This document shows positions 11,401-19,135 of a stretch of 64,000 nt of DNA, one piece after another (within the stretch, counting starts at the first letter, position 1; the number at the start of each line of letters is the position of its first letter). Made by a program: the position numbers and the translations under genes. Below the pieces are notes generated by a model that searched no databases, was not told where the DNA came from, and saw only the letters and a list, made by a program, of their open reading frames with translations. This DNA comes from GCA-2705995 sp048267965. GTDB taxonomy: Bacteria > Bacteroidota > Bacteroidia > Flavobacteriales_G > Salibacteraceae. The stretch spans positions 25,092 to 89,091 of the forward strand of contig JBLWWK010000012.1 of the NCBI GenBank assembly GCA_048267965.1. Direction: 5' to 3'.

Positions 11401-12796
11401 AAATGTTACCTACAGCAATAATCAGGGTACAATGGTGCCAGGGTATAACCAAAGAACTACGGTTTTAGGTATGAACCCGTCTTTTAATGCTCCGGGAGTT
11501 GGTTTCATCTTTGGGCAACAAGGTTCTTTCGGTGAAAACAACGAAGACTTTATTCGATATGCAGCTAGCAAAGATTGGCTGGTTAAGCAGAATAATTTGA
11601 ATACAGCTTATTCACGAACCTATTCTGAACAATGGAACTTTAGAGCGAGCATAGAACCGGCAAGAGACCTTAAGATTGATTTGAGTGCCACGCGCCAAAT
11701 GAATAGAAACTTCCAAGAGTTTTTCCGTTGGAACGATACTCTTTTCTTCGATAACGGAACCTTTGACCCTAACGGTGGGTTCGTTTCTGAAAGTCCACAA
11801 ACTGTGGGTAGTTTTAGTGTGAGTTACAACATTTGGAGAACAGCCTTCGAAACACAAGGAGAAGATAACATCTCTGACGCTTTTGAAACTTTTTCTGAGT
11901 ACCGAACCATTATCTCTAATCGTTTAGGAGAAGAAAATAGCGAATTCTCTAGCGGTGGTCACGCAACCGATGTAGGCTATGCCGATGGATATGGAGCAGG
12001 CCAACAAGAGGTGTTAATACCAGCTTTCTTGGCGGCTTACTCGGGGAAATCACCAGATAGAATAGGGCTGAGTCCGTTTATTAATATTCCAGACCCGAAC
12101 TGGCGAATTACGTATACAGGATTAACAAAAGTAGATTTCATTAAGAAGTACTTTAAGACCTTTACCATCAACCATTCTTATCGTTCAAATTTTAACGTTT
12201 CTTCGTTTAGAACTAACGTTTTATATGAAAATGACGGAGATGGATTTACTTCTCAGAGAGATCCTGTGACCGGCAATAACTTTGTACCAGAATACGAAAT
12301 ACAAACTGTTACTTTATCTGAGCAATTTTCTCCGCTGATTAACTTAGATATGACTTGGAACAACAGTTTAATTACGCGTTTCGAGGTGAGAAGAGACCGA
12401 AACTTATCGTTGAGTTTTGCCAACTCTCAAGTAACCGAGAGCAGAAGTAACGAGTTGATTGTTGGTTTAGGATACACGTTCGAAAAAGTTCCGTTGCCAT
12501 TTCAACGCCCGAGTCAGCGAAACAAAATTCAAAGTGATTTGCGTTTGCGAGGAGATATTTCTATTCGAGATAACGTAACCATTATTCGCAAGCTCAACGA
12601 TGATATTAAACCGAACGAACCAACAGGCGGTCAGCGCATTGTTTCGCTTAAATTCACGGCAGATTACACGTTAAGTAACCGTTTAAATCTTCGCTTATTC
12701 TTCGATAGAATGGTAACCGAACCTAAGATTTCGTTATCGTTCCCAACGGCTAATACAAATGCCGGGGTAAGCATTCGATTCACAATCTCTTCTTAA
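5483..12796 (+). CDS. sprA: T9SS outer-membrane translocon SprA (gliding/secretion)
   Basis: 2437 residues, close to known SprA proteins (about 2400). An N-terminal hydrophobic segment (about 11-30) acts as a signal peptide. The rest is rich in Tyr, Asn, Arg and alternating beta-strand patterns typical of the giant 36-strand barrel, with the conserved stretch GRVKIINTGLLESGTPINISLESN, the nearby RGTAYIDDFEGSQSEIDMS and a C-terminal strand ending in aromatic-rich sequence (NAGVSIRFTISS). In characterised relatives it is the pore through which T9SS cargo leaves the cell. The likely start is a TTG at 5483, since the signal peptide lies upstream of the first ATG (M34). It should serve the sorting-domain proteins at 1100, 33927 and 37125. 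Confidence 0.95.
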   Translation: MVHPLNITIRGIILFAALLVISLQSWSTTTLAENMALPEVFPPDSNKSDTGKVDLRYPFQDNTLTPFSNNPYTPFSLQNPSNIQSRFEYDPKTGNYYYKETLGEGTRFRPDSYMTFDEFQDYKFRKSIEDYWGEKVATESEYNKEDKWSIPPINVESKFFDNVFGGNTIDIRPSGSAELIFGVNTSRTDNPAIPERQRRISTFDFDQRIQLNMIGNIGDKLKLTTNYNTEATFDFENQMKLEYTGYEDEIIQKIEAGNVTLPLQGSLIQGSQSLFGVKTKLQFGRLSVTSVFSQQRGERSNIQVQGGAQTKEFELKADNYDFNRHFFLAHYFRNNYENAVGSPPLLNSGVNITKIEVWVTNTNFSTQNVRNVVAFQDLGESARRYNNNINVLGGGPLPFNDVNDLYQEVANNSEVRGFLQASNYLDSRNYNPRLDYHRIESARKLSENEYSFNNQLGYISLNQELQPNQVLAVAFQYTFRGQTYQVGEFSTDGVNGSNALILKMLKSTELNTKVPMWDLMMKNVYSLGAYGVERTNFILNIWYLDRSLGVETNFISEGAIKGVPLIQVTGLDKLDVNGNPQSDGLFDYLDNPRITINPQNGRVYFPVLEPFGRTLRESFNDPQLAEQYAFDSLYTNTQIDAQNKFPNKNRFTIKGEYQSSSSNEISLNALNVPEGSVKVTAGGRQLQENIDYTVDYTLGRVKIINTGLLESGTPINISLESNSLFNIQTKTLLATRFDYEVNDDLQFGATVMNLTERPLTQKVNVGDEPMSNTVYGFDGNYRTESDFLTKMVDKIPFIDTKEKSTVEVSGEFAQLIPGVSRAVGSRGTAYIDDFEGSQSEIDMSAFIAWSIASTPQGQPNLFPEGELRNNLASGYNRAKLAWYKIDPLFYRNNNLTPDHIRNNPAMQSNHFMREIFQSEVFPNKQLANGQLANIPVFDLAYYPSRRGPYNYDLGQPDSTGIVYGAGLNPDGTLQDPESRWGGIMRRIDQYDFEAANIEFIQFWMMDPFNEDYEYQNDPDQGKLYFNLGNISEDVQRDGLKIIENGLPTDPAQVQDLTGQDFSNWGRVTLGQQIVNGFDNNPDLRQYQDVGLDGLRNQEERVFFEDYVAQASAIAPAAADEIANDPSADDFTYYRTGFWDNQQANVLERYQFFNGLEGNSPTSVNAGGSQRPNAEDINGDNTLDEIESYWQYELEISPQAINPANVGNNYITDVFETSVNTKDGRNRPIRWYQFRIPIRENPENINGITDFRSIRFMRMFLRNFEHPVNLRFASMELVRGEWRRYLGDLDADGDYILEEDESTFAVAAVNIEENGNKTPVNYVLPPDIEREINVGTTNLQQLNEQSLSLRVCDLADGKAKAAYRNMDLDVRSYKKIRLYVHGEALDPNQSLTDEDLTAFVRLGTDFEDNYYEYEIPLKITPEGRYNGDTDAGRRQVWPDANNIVIDFSQLQRAKTSRNRASLESGSSVTNQTRYQFSDGNATIYIVGNPNLSTVKTIMLGVRNKKKTLGNVSDDGLPKCAEVWFNEMRLTDFDNISGWAALARVQSQLADFATVSVSASMSTPGWGSIEDKVSERQRETVQQFDASANINMGKFFGDDSGIKIPMYVGYSEGVVKPQFAPLEPDILFDDYIDETFIDKDRQDSVRRVQETRTIRRSINFTNVRKEKTNPQKKARFYDVSNFSLTYSYSDQFSRDFNTEFDLTRNHRGGLSYSFNNQPKNYRPLSKVKFLRKSKYLAILRDFNFYVSPKQIGFRTEFNRNYQESRRRNNQPNVEVSIPTFVNKSFNWNRAYDVRYDLTRALKVDFQANNQALITEPAGRVTRDDEDSYETWRDSVWSQIADLGTTMNYSHTTNVNYNLPLNKIPATDWISSSVRYGSGYSWQRALFAADSLGNTIQNNAQWQANASFNMNTLYNKVGFLREINRKSRLNARGGNRGFNPRSGQNQTASDSTKTKNKDGLNFFEHSAKVLMMLKNVNVTYSNNQGTMVPGYNQRTTVLGMNPSFNAPGVGFIFGQQGSFGENNEDFIRYAASKDWLVKQNNLNTAYSRTYSEQWNFRASIEPARDLKIDLSATRQMNRNFQEFFRWNDTLFFDNGTFDPNGGFVSESPQTVGSFSVSYNIWRTAFETQGEDNISDAFETFSEYRTIISNRLGEENSEFSSGGHATDVGYADGYGAGQQEVLIPAFLAAYSGKSPDRIGLSPFINIPDPNWRITYTGLTKVDFIKKYFKTFTINHSYRSNFNVSSFRTNVLYENDGDGFTSQRDPVTGNNFVPEYEIQTVTLSEQFSPLINLDMTWNNSLITRFEVRRDRNLSLSFANSQVTESRSNELIVGLGYTFEKVPLPFQRPSQRNKIQSDLRLRGDISIRDNVTIIRKLNDDIKPNEPTGGQRIVSLKFTADYTLSNRLNLRLFFDRMVTEPKISLSFPTANTNAGVSIRFTISS

Positions 12797-12806
12797 TTTT
12801 TTAGAG

Positions 12807-12842
12807 TTGGTATTTCTAGCAAGTTTAATCCGTTTATATTTG
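12807..12842 (+). promoter_or_regulatory. Candidate promoter for gcvH (TTG ... TATATTTG)
   Basis: The -7 box TATATTTG at 12835-12842 matches TAnnTTTG and is 22 bp before the gcvH ATG. The nearest TTG (12807-12809) gives a spacer of 25 bp, slightly longer than the usual 17-23. Confidence 0.35.
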
Positions 12843-12864
12843 GGGCAACAAAGAGCATGTTACT

Positions 12865-13245
12865 ATGAATTATCCTGAAGAATTAAAGTACACGAAAGAC
12901 CACGAATGGATTCGCATTGATGGCGACACAGCAACAATTGGTATCACTGAATACGCTCAAGGCGAGCTAGGCGATATTGTTTATGTTGAAATTGAAACTG
13001 AAGGCGAAGAATTAGATCAAAACGAAGTGTTTGGAACTGTAGAAGCAGTAAAAACAGTTTCTGATTTATTTATGCCATTAAGTGGTGAAGTAATCGAATT
13101 CAACGAAGCGCTTGAAGACGCTCCTGAAACGGTAAACGAAGATCCTTACGGTGAAGGATGGATGATTAAGGTGAAGCTTTCAGATGCTAGTCAGGTAGAA
13201 GGGCTAATGAGTGCTGCTGACTACAAATCGATGGTGGAAGCATAA
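12865..13245 (+). CDS. gcvH: Glycine cleavage system H protein
   Basis: 126 residues, the standard length. The lipoyl domain is complete: YTKDHEWIRIDGDTATIGITEYAQGELGDIVYVE at the start, and the lipoylation motif GTVEAVKTVSDLFMP with the modified Lys near residue 66. The C-terminus PYGEGWMIKVKL is also typical. It carries the aminomethyl intermediate between the P, T and L proteins of glycine cleavage in the cytoplasm. The other gcv genes are not in the window. It lies between sprA and a VanZ-like gene. Confidence 0.95.
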   Translation: MNYPEELKYTKDHEWIRIDGDTATIGITEYAQGELGDIVYVEIETEGEELDQNEVFGTVEAVKTVSDLFMPLSGEVIEFNEALEDAPETVNEDPYGEGWMIKVKLSDASQVEGLMSAADYKSMVEA

Positions 13246-13260
13246 TCAACATTTGTATAC

Positions 13261-13635
13261 ATGTTAATCAAAAGATTAATCCCAACCCTTGTGTGGGCAC
13301 TTTTGATTATTGTTTTGAGTTTTGCTCCTCAAGAAGAGTTCAACAATAAATCAATGGACAATCTAGATAAGATTGTCCATTTGTTTTTATATGCCGTGCT
13401 TTCTCATCTCGGAATGATCGCGTTTTTAAAACAAAATCAATATCGTTTTTTAAGACGAAATGCGGCTCCTACCATCTTTTTTCTTGTTTTCGTTCTCGGT
13501 TTACTGATAGAATTATTTCAAGGCACGGTCTTTGTTTCTAGAAGTACTGAAGTCATGGATTTGTTGGCCAACACCATGGGCAGCTTACTGGGCCTTGTAA
13601 GCTTTTATATGATTTATAAAAACTTAAAAAAGTAG
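13261..13635 (+). CDS. VanZ-like family membrane protein
   Basis: 124 residues with about four hydrophobic segments: 7-23 (PTLVWALLIIVLSFAP), 38-55, 69-88 and 100-118. The pattern PQEEFNNKSMDNLDKIVHLFLYAVLSHLG and the later ELFQGTVFVSRSTEVMDLLANTMGSLLG are the VanZ-like signature (Asp-Lys-x-x-His near TM2, then a DxxxNxxG segment). VanZ itself gives low-level teicoplanin resistance, but most family members have no known role, so resistance should not be inferred. It starts 15 bp after gcvH and precedes tonB by 6 bp. Confidence 0.8.
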   Translation: MLIKRLIPTLVWALLIIVLSFAPQEEFNNKSMDNLDKIVHLFLYAVLSHLGMIAFLKQNQYRFLRRNAAPTIFFLVFVLGLLIELFQGTVFVSRSTEVMDLLANTMGSLLGLVSFYMIYKNLKK

Positions 13636-13641
13636 TGCCTT

Positions 13642-14334
13642 ATGGAACTCAAGAAAAACCCTTCAGTGAACATCGAAAAGCACAAGTCTAGAAATTTCTT
13701 TCTAGGGTTAGTGGCTGCGTTAAGTGTCTCACTCGTTGCCTTTGAATGGAGACAAGAAACAAAATTGATTGTGCAAACGAGCTTAGGAGAACAAGACGAC
13801 AATTGGGAAGAAGAAAAAATTCCGATTGTTATTAGTAAACCTAAAGAGTTGCCTGCTCCAAAAATCAATAAGGCGTTGCCGCCAACTCCAGATCCAGAGC
13901 CGAAACCAATTATTACACCGAACCCAGTAACTGAACCAACACCTCCGCGCGTTGTAGACGTTTCTAATTTGTTTGGAGAAGAAAAATTGGTAGACGAAGT
14001 TTTGCCGCCTCAACCGGTTCACTTTGCTGAGGTTAATCCAATGTTTCCTGGAGGTGATGAAGCCATGTATGCTTTTCTTCAAAGAAATTTAAAATACCCG
14101 AAGTTGGCGAAAGAATACAATGTTCAGGGTAAGATTTACGTTCAGTTTATAGTAGACGTAGATGGAAGTATACGTGACTTGCAGATTTTGAGAGGTTTAC
14201 CGGGAAATGATCTCGGTTGCGAAGCTGAAGCCCTACGCGTAATAGAGGCCATGCCGAACTGGAAACCGGGCTTGCAAGGCGATAAAGCAGTGCCAGTAAT
14301 ACATACAATGGCTATTAATTTTGTTTTAAAGTAA
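13642..14334 (+). CDS. TonB-family energy transducer, copy 1
   Basis: 230 residues. One N-terminal membrane anchor (about 20-36), a proline-rich periplasmic stretch (about 65-110; PPTPDPEPKPIITPNP), and a C-terminal TonB domain (about 135-230) with FPGGDEAMYAFLQRNLKYPKLAKE, VQGKIYVQFIVDVDGSI and NWKPGLQGDKAV. TonB proteins pass proton-motive energy to outer-membrane receptors. No exbB/exbD or receptor gene is next to it. It shares the N-terminal start MELKKNPSVN with the next gene, so the two probably arose by tandem duplication. Confidence 0.85.
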   Translation: MELKKNPSVNIEKHKSRNFFLGLVAALSVSLVAFEWRQETKLIVQTSLGEQDDNWEEEKIPIVISKPKELPAPKINKALPPTPDPEPKPIITPNPVTEPTPPRVVDVSNLFGEEKLVDEVLPPQPVHFAEVNPMFPGGDEAMYAFLQRNLKYPKLAKEYNVQGKIYVQFIVDVDGSIRDLQILRGLPGNDLGCEAEALRVIEAMPNWKPGLQGDKAVPVIHTMAINFVLK

Positions 14335-14394
14335 CCGCAAAGGTTTAGCAGACTTAAAAATGTTTTTATTTTAGCATCACAATTAGCGAAAAAC

Positions 14395-15066
14395 ATGGAA
14401 CTAAAGAAAAATCCAGAAGTAGACTTAGAGAAGAAGAAGGGAATGTTCTTCTTTGTGGGTCTTGCTTTTTCGCTTGGCTTAATGCTAGTAGCTATCGAGT
14501 GGAAAACATTCGAGCAAGAACTAGTGAACTTAGGTCAGGTGGAAATTCAGATTGAAGAAGAGGAAATGATTCCTATTACTCAACAGCAACCGCCACCCCC
14601 ACCGCCTCCGCCACCACCACAGCAAATTGTGGAGATTGTGGAAGACGATGAAGAAATCGAAGAGGAACTAGAAATTGAATCTACTGAAGTTACTGAAGAA
14701 ACCACAGTAGAGATTATGGAAATGCCTGAAGAAGAGGTAGAAGAAGAGCCTGAGGTTTTCTTAATCGTTGAAGATCCTCCGAGTTTTCCAGGTGGTGAAG
14801 CAAAAATGTTTGAGTACTTAGGGAAAAACCTGAAGTATCCACCCATGGCGAAAGATGCAGGTATTCAAGGTATTGTTTACGTAACTTTCGTTGTTATTGA
14901 AAACGGTGACATTACAGACGTTAGAGTACTGAGAGGTATTGGCGGTGGATGTGATGAAGAAGCTGTGAAAGTGGTGAAAAACATGCCAAAGTGGAAACCA
15001 GGTAAACAAAGAGGTAAAGCGGTAAGGGTTCAGTTTAACTTACCAATCCGATTTACTCTTCAATAA
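14395..15066 (+). CDS. TonB-family energy transducer, copy 2 (poly-Pro and acidic linker)
   Basis: 223 residues, paralogous to the preceding gene (MELKKNPEVDLEKK at the start). Membrane anchor at about 17-35. The linker is unusual: a run of ten prolines (about residues 64-73) followed by about 50 residues dominated by Glu and Asp. The C-terminal TonB domain (about 128-223) has FPGGEAKMFEYLGKNLKYPPMAKD, GIQGIVYVTFVV and KWKPGKQRGKAVRV. The same transducer role is expected; the acidic linker differs from the basic Lys-Pro type of classical TonB. A strong terminator follows. Confidence 0.85.
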   Translation: MELKKNPEVDLEKKKGMFFFVGLAFSLGLMLVAIEWKTFEQELVNLGQVEIQIEEEEMIPITQQQPPPPPPPPPPQQIVEIVEDDEEIEEELEIESTEVTEETTVEIMEMPEEEVEEEPEVFLIVEDPPSFPGGEAKMFEYLGKNLKYPPMAKDAGIQGIVYVTFVVIENGDITDVRVLRGIGGGCDEEAVKVVKNMPKWKPGKQRGKAVRVQFNLPIRFTLQ

Positions 15067-15090
15067 GAATTTTATTCTGATAATAGCACA

Positions 15091-15120
15091 AGCTCTGTAC
15101 CTAGTACAGAGCTTTTTTTA
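15091..15120 (+). terminator. Rho-independent terminator after the tonB pair
   Basis: AGCTCTGTAC (15091-15100) and GTACAGAGCT (15104-15113) form a perfect 10-bp stem with a 3-nt loop, followed by a run of seven T. It separates the sprA-gcvH-tonB block from deoC. Confidence 0.9.
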
Positions 15121-15131
15121 TTTGTACCAAG

Positions 15132-15965
15132 ATGATTAAAGCATCAGACTTTCTAAACAATTTTTACTTTAGTGAAGTAGAATTCAGTAACTGGATAGCG
15201 GCTTTTAACAGCCGAAAAACAGCTAAGAGAGCGCAGAAAATACTAGAATTAGTAGATTTAACTACGCTTTCATCTACCGATAGTGCCACTACAGTAACAC
15301 AATTGCTTAACAAAGCTGAAAAGCTCAATAAGAATAAAGGTCGTGTTCCTGCCGTGTGTGTATTTCCCAATTTCTGCCAAACGGTAAGAGAACACGATTT
15401 TGGTAATTCACTTCATTTGGCGGTGGTGGCCGGTGCGTTCCCACTTGGGCAAGCCGATCAAAAAATCAAACTGAAAGAGGTAGAATACGCTATTGCCAAT
15501 GGCGCTGAAGAAATTGATTATGTAATTAATCGCGGATTGCTATTGAATGGCGAATTAGACGAGCTGCTAATTGAAATTCGTTCTGCGCGTTTGTTGTGTG
15601 AGAAAAAAGCAGAATTGAAAGTGATTCTTGAAAACTCAGACTTAAGAACACCAGAAAATGTGTACCTCGCAAGTCGTTTGGCCCTAGAGGCAGGAGCCGA
15701 TTTCATAAAAACGTCTACGGGAAAAGGCGAGTATGGCGCACGACCACAAGATGCTTGGGTAATGTGCATGGCTATTCACGACTTTTTTAAGCAAACAGGT
15801 GAGTTGCGCGGTTTAAAAGTGGCGGGCGGAATTAGAACGTTAAGCGATGCGAATGTGTATTATGAAATGGTGAAGCATTTCTTCGGAAAGCCTTTTTGCA
15901 AGCCACATTTATTTAGAATTGGTGCCAGTAGCTTGGTAGATGATTTGGAGAAACACATTGGATAA
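15132..15965 (+). CDS. deoC: Deoxyribose-phosphate aldolase
   Basis: 277 residues, slightly longer than the 250-260 of the E. coli type because of an N-terminal extension of about 30 residues. It cleaves 2-deoxyribose-5-phosphate to glyceraldehyde-3-phosphate and acetaldehyde in nucleoside salvage. Visible active-site elements: the Schiff-base Lys in ADFIKTSTGKGEYGARP (about K193), the second Lys in LKVAGGIRTL (about K229), and the Asp in EEIDYVIN (about D129). The phosphate-site end RIGASSLVDDL is intact. It starts 66 bp after tonB copy 2, beyond the terminator, so it is probably its own unit or heads the following barrel genes. Confidence 0.93.
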   Translation: MIKASDFLNNFYFSEVEFSNWIAAFNSRKTAKRAQKILELVDLTTLSSTDSATTVTQLLNKAEKLNKNKGRVPAVCVFPNFCQTVREHDFGNSLHLAVVAGAFPLGQADQKIKLKEVEYAIANGAEEIDYVINRGLLLNGELDELLIEIRSARLLCEKKAELKVILENSDLRTPENVYLASRLALEAGADFIKTSTGKGEYGARPQDAWVMCMAIHDFFKQTGELRGLKVAGGIRTLSDANVYYEMVKHFFGKPFCKPHLFRIGASSLVDDLEKHIG

Positions 15966-15983
15966 GTATTTTTACGAGAAAAT

Positions 15984-17450
15984 TTGATTTTGAATCGATT
16001 AGCACTTATTTCATTTCTTTTGCTATTGAGCAGTTGGGGTTGGTCTCAACAACGTCTAGAGCCTAGAGCTTATGAGTGGAATAATCGATTTATTCACTTT
16101 ATAAATGCGAAAGACACAATCTACCATCAAGGGTTTTCTCCTCAGGTAGTTTCTGCTAAAACGTGGACAGAATTTCGTGATTTAGATCGAGAAATGTCGA
16201 ATCGATCAATAAAAGAGGCTTGGTGGTTTCGAAAAGTAAGAGACGAGTCGTTGGTAGAAATTGAAGGAGACGATTTCTTTATTGGCGGTGATGTTTTGTT
16301 TAACGTTCAAGCCGGACGAGACTTTGCAGTTGATTCTTTGCGCATTTTAAGCACTAATACTCGAGGGGCTCGCGTTTACGGAAACATCGGTAAGCACATT
16401 TATTTCGAAAGCACCCTCCATGAAAATCAATCGTTTTTCCCCAAGTTTTTATCCGATTCTATCCGCACTTATCGCGTAGTTCCAGGGCAAGGCGTGCCGA
16501 AAAAATTTGGAGAAACAGGCTTCGATTATGCCTTTGTCACCGGATTGGTTAATTTTCATCTAAATCAACATTTTAACTTTCAATTTGGCCACGATAAATT
16601 GTTTATCGGTCATGGTTATCGAAGCGTTCTGTTGAGCGATAATGGGTTTAATTTCCCTTTTTTAAAAGCTACCGTAACATTTTGGAAAAACAAACTTCAA
16701 TATCAAACGGTTTGGGCGCAGTTGCAAACTTTAGATCGAGTGCCCAGAACGGGAGATAACGAGCCATTTTACATTCGAAAAGGCGGTTCTTTCCACTATT
16801 TGAGTTTTGCACCATCTTCTAAAATTGAAATCGGATTATTTGAAGGCATAACTTGGCAACGCTGGAACTCCGCTGAAGGAACCATGGATTTTGACTATTC
16901 GTTTTTAAATCCTGTCATCTTTGCGAATACATTAATTCAACAAGGCCAAGAAAAATACGATACCCTAACGGTTAATTCAATCGGAATCAATGCTCGCGTG
17001 AATCCAACGAGTCAGTTTATGCTCTATGGTCAATTGGCTAAGCAAAACAATAAAGATGTTAACTGGCAGTTGGGCTTTAGCACCCATCATCTATTACTAA
17101 AAGATTTAACCTTTCGGGCAGAATACAACGAGGCGGTTACCAGCTCGAATTATTTAGAACATTATGGCCAGCCGATGGCGCATGTTTCTAGAGGTTTTTA
17201 CAACGAGTGGTTGCTTGAAGCCAACTACAGATACAACGATGCTTTTATACGCACTCGGTTTATTCAAGCCATAAAGAGTGCCGAAGTGCAACACGAAATT
17301 ATAGATGTGAAACTAGGATATTTGATCAATCCTGTGTCGAATCTTCACGTATACATGGGATTAATGAATCGAGACTCACAAAACTCCATTTCTCAATGGT
17401 TTTACATCGGCATGCAAACCAATATTGCCAATCATTATTACGATTTTTAG
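15984..17450 (+). CDS. RemB/Wzi-like outer-membrane barrel protein, copy 1
   Basis: 488 residues. Signal peptide LALISFLLLLSSWGWSQ near the start. The body has alternating beta strands of an outer-membrane barrel, and the signature FQFGHDKLFIGHGYRSVLLSDNGFNFPFLK, seen in the capsule-assembly Wzi-like family and in proteins named RemB in gliding Flavobacteriia. In F. johnsoniae RemB affects gliding, but a role here is only inferred. The start is a TTG at 15984, with a second TTG at 15990 possible; neither is certain. It starts 18 bp after deoC and abuts a paralogue. Confidence 0.7.
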   Translation: MILNRLALISFLLLLSSWGWSQQRLEPRAYEWNNRFIHFINAKDTIYHQGFSPQVVSAKTWTEFRDLDREMSNRSIKEAWWFRKVRDESLVEIEGDDFFIGGDVLFNVQAGRDFAVDSLRILSTNTRGARVYGNIGKHIYFESTLHENQSFFPKFLSDSIRTYRVVPGQGVPKKFGETGFDYAFVTGLVNFHLNQHFNFQFGHDKLFIGHGYRSVLLSDNGFNFPFLKATVTFWKNKLQYQTVWAQLQTLDRVPRTGDNEPFYIRKGGSFHYLSFAPSSKIEIGLFEGITWQRWNSAEGTMDFDYSFLNPVIFANTLIQQGQEKYDTLTVNSIGINARVNPTSQFMLYGQLAKQNNKDVNWQLGFSTHHLLLKDLTFRAEYNEAVTSSNYLEHYGQPMAHVSRGFYNEWLLEANYRYNDAFIRTRFIQAIKSAEVQHEIIDVKLGYLINPVSNLHVYMGLMNRDSQNSISQWFYIGMQTNIANHYYDF

Positions 17451-17451
17451 T

Positions 17452-19047
17452 ATGAAAAGATGGGCATTCTATATTCTTTGGGTAGTAGGAACCGTAATCT
17501 GTTCAAAAGATGGATTTTCTCAAATTTCATCTTCCCTACAAAAAGGAGCTAAATCAGGTCAGCTAACCCGCATGCAAATGCAACAGCAGCGGTTGTTTTT
17601 AAGAGCCGATTCATCTAAAATGCACCATGCGATTTATCCTTTAATCGGGTGGCAAGCGCAAACCGAAGACGAAATCGAGTTCCTACCGTTTGAATTAAGG
17701 TGGAGGCTCAACCAAAAAGCAACTAAAAAAGCGCCTATTTCTTTGCAGATACACCCATTAGTTACCCTGCAGCAAGGCATCGAATTACAAAATTCAGACC
17801 CCAGCGGTTTTAATCAGATGGGAATTGGAGGCCATTTAGATTTCTCGGTAGGAACCCGCTTTTACCTTGAATTAAACTACCAAGAAACCAATGCCCAACT
17901 CAACGCTTTTGAGCGAAATTTCGCTGATAACAGAGAAGTGATTCCGGGGCAAGGCTATGCCTATGGAGTAGAAGATCGCTTCTTTTTTAGAGACCTAAAT
18001 GGTTATGCCGCTTACCGCCCAAGCAACCATTTTCATCTGCAATTAGGGCGTGGTAAAAACTTTATTGGAGACGGGTACCGATCGCTGCTCTTGTCAGATG
18101 CGGGCTACAACTACGATTATTTTAAACTCACTACTGATTTTTGGAAAGTTCGGTTAGTGAACCTGTTTAACCACATGACAGATGTTCGCTTTTCTGATGG
18201 TGAAATATCTGCCTTTACCGAAAAGTATTCAGCCATTCATTATTTAAGTATTCAACCTACCCAACGTTGGAATATCGGATTGTTCGAAGCAGTGGTTTGG
18301 CAAGCGCACGATGGAAATAGTCACCGAGGGTTCGATGTAAATTACCTAAATCCTATTGTTTTTTACCGTCCCATTGAATTTTCGGTTGGGTCGCCAGACA
18401 ATGTGCTAGTAGGGCTGAATAACAGCGTATTGCTTTCTAAAAATGTGAAAGTATACAGTCAGTTCTTGCTCGATGAATTTAAAATTAGCGAGCTACGTTC
18501 CCGAGAAGGTTGGTGGGCTAATAAATACTCCTTACAGTTGGGCGGGTATTGGTTTAATGCCTTTAATCAAGAGCATTTGACCTTACAAGCTGAGTATAAT
18601 TTGGTAAGGCCGTTTACTTACTCTCACGGCAATGTATTGCTTAATTACGGTCAGTTTAACCAGCCATTGGCGCACCCGTTAGGTGCCAATTTTCAAGAAG
18701 CCGTAGCCATTGCCAATTACACTACTCAAAAATGGATGGTAGAGCTTAAATCTACTTTAGCCTTGGTAGGAACCGAAACCACTTCGGATACAATTTCTAG
18801 TGGAACCGATATTTTTAAATCGTATGTGTTGAGAGAGCGAGACTATAACTACAGATTGCCCGGCCTTTCAGATGAAAAACTATTTACTGCAGAACTTCGC
18901 GTAAATTACTTGATTAGTAAAGCGGTCAACTTGCAAATAGAGCTTCGATGCGGTTATAGAAAAGACACTCGAAAAGACTTTGGAGATCTCGCTTACGGTG
19001 TTTTGGGGGTTCGTACCGGAATATTTAACCGATACAACGATTATTGA
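17452..19047 (+). CDS. RemB/Wzi-like outer-membrane barrel protein, copy 2
   Basis: 531 residues from the ATG at 17452, one base after the previous stop codon. An in-frame ATG at 17425 would overlap the upstream gene and spoil the signal peptide, so I prefer 17452 (MKRWAFYILWVVGTVICSKDGFSQ). The same signature appears, LQLGRGKNFIGDGYRSLLLSDAGYNYDYFK, followed by aromatic-rich barrel strands and an ending GVRTGIFNRYNDY. It is homologous to the preceding gene along its length but has diverged considerably. The two probably form a functional pair in the outer membrane for surface polysaccharide or gliding; this is inference. Confidence 0.72.
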   Translation: MKRWAFYILWVVGTVICSKDGFSQISSSLQKGAKSGQLTRMQMQQQRLFLRADSSKMHHAIYPLIGWQAQTEDEIEFLPFELRWRLNQKATKKAPISLQIHPLVTLQQGIELQNSDPSGFNQMGIGGHLDFSVGTRFYLELNYQETNAQLNAFERNFADNREVIPGQGYAYGVEDRFFFRDLNGYAAYRPSNHFHLQLGRGKNFIGDGYRSLLLSDAGYNYDYFKLTTDFWKVRLVNLFNHMTDVRFSDGEISAFTEKYSAIHYLSIQPTQRWNIGLFEAVVWQAHDGNSHRGFDVNYLNPIVFYRPIEFSVGSPDNVLVGLNNSVLLSKNVKVYSQFLLDEFKISELRSREGWWANKYSLQLGGYWFNAFNQEHLTLQAEYNLVRPFTYSHGNVLLNYGQFNQPLAHPLGANFQEAVAIANYTTQKWMVELKSTLALVGTETTSDTISSGTDIFKSYVLRERDYNYRLPGLSDEKLFTAELRVNYLISKAVNLQIELRCGYRKDTRKDFGDLAYGVLGVRTGIFNRYNDY

Positions 19048-19127
19048 TTCAACCGTTCTAGCCTTGCTTTGTTAATTTAACATCATTGAGAACTTAGCTT
19101 TAAATTTTTCTACCTAAGCAAAAGAGT

Positions 19128-19135
19128 TATTTTTG
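19128..19135 (+). promoter_or_regulatory. -7-like box TATTTTTG overlapping the proposed heme O synthase start
   Basis: TATTTTTG matches TAnnTTTG, but its last three bases are the TTG used as first codon in the longest reading of the next gene. If the box is used, translation must begin further in, for example at the TTG at 19157. Confidence 0.3.

Noticed and set aside
13261..13635. VanZ-like gene as a glycopeptide resistance gene
   Set aside because: There are no other van genes, and the family is broad in Bacteroidota with no shown resistance role.
14580..14846. Frame on the minus strand with poly-Ser and poly-Gly
   Set aside because: It is only the complement of the acidic and poly-Pro linker of TonB copy 2.
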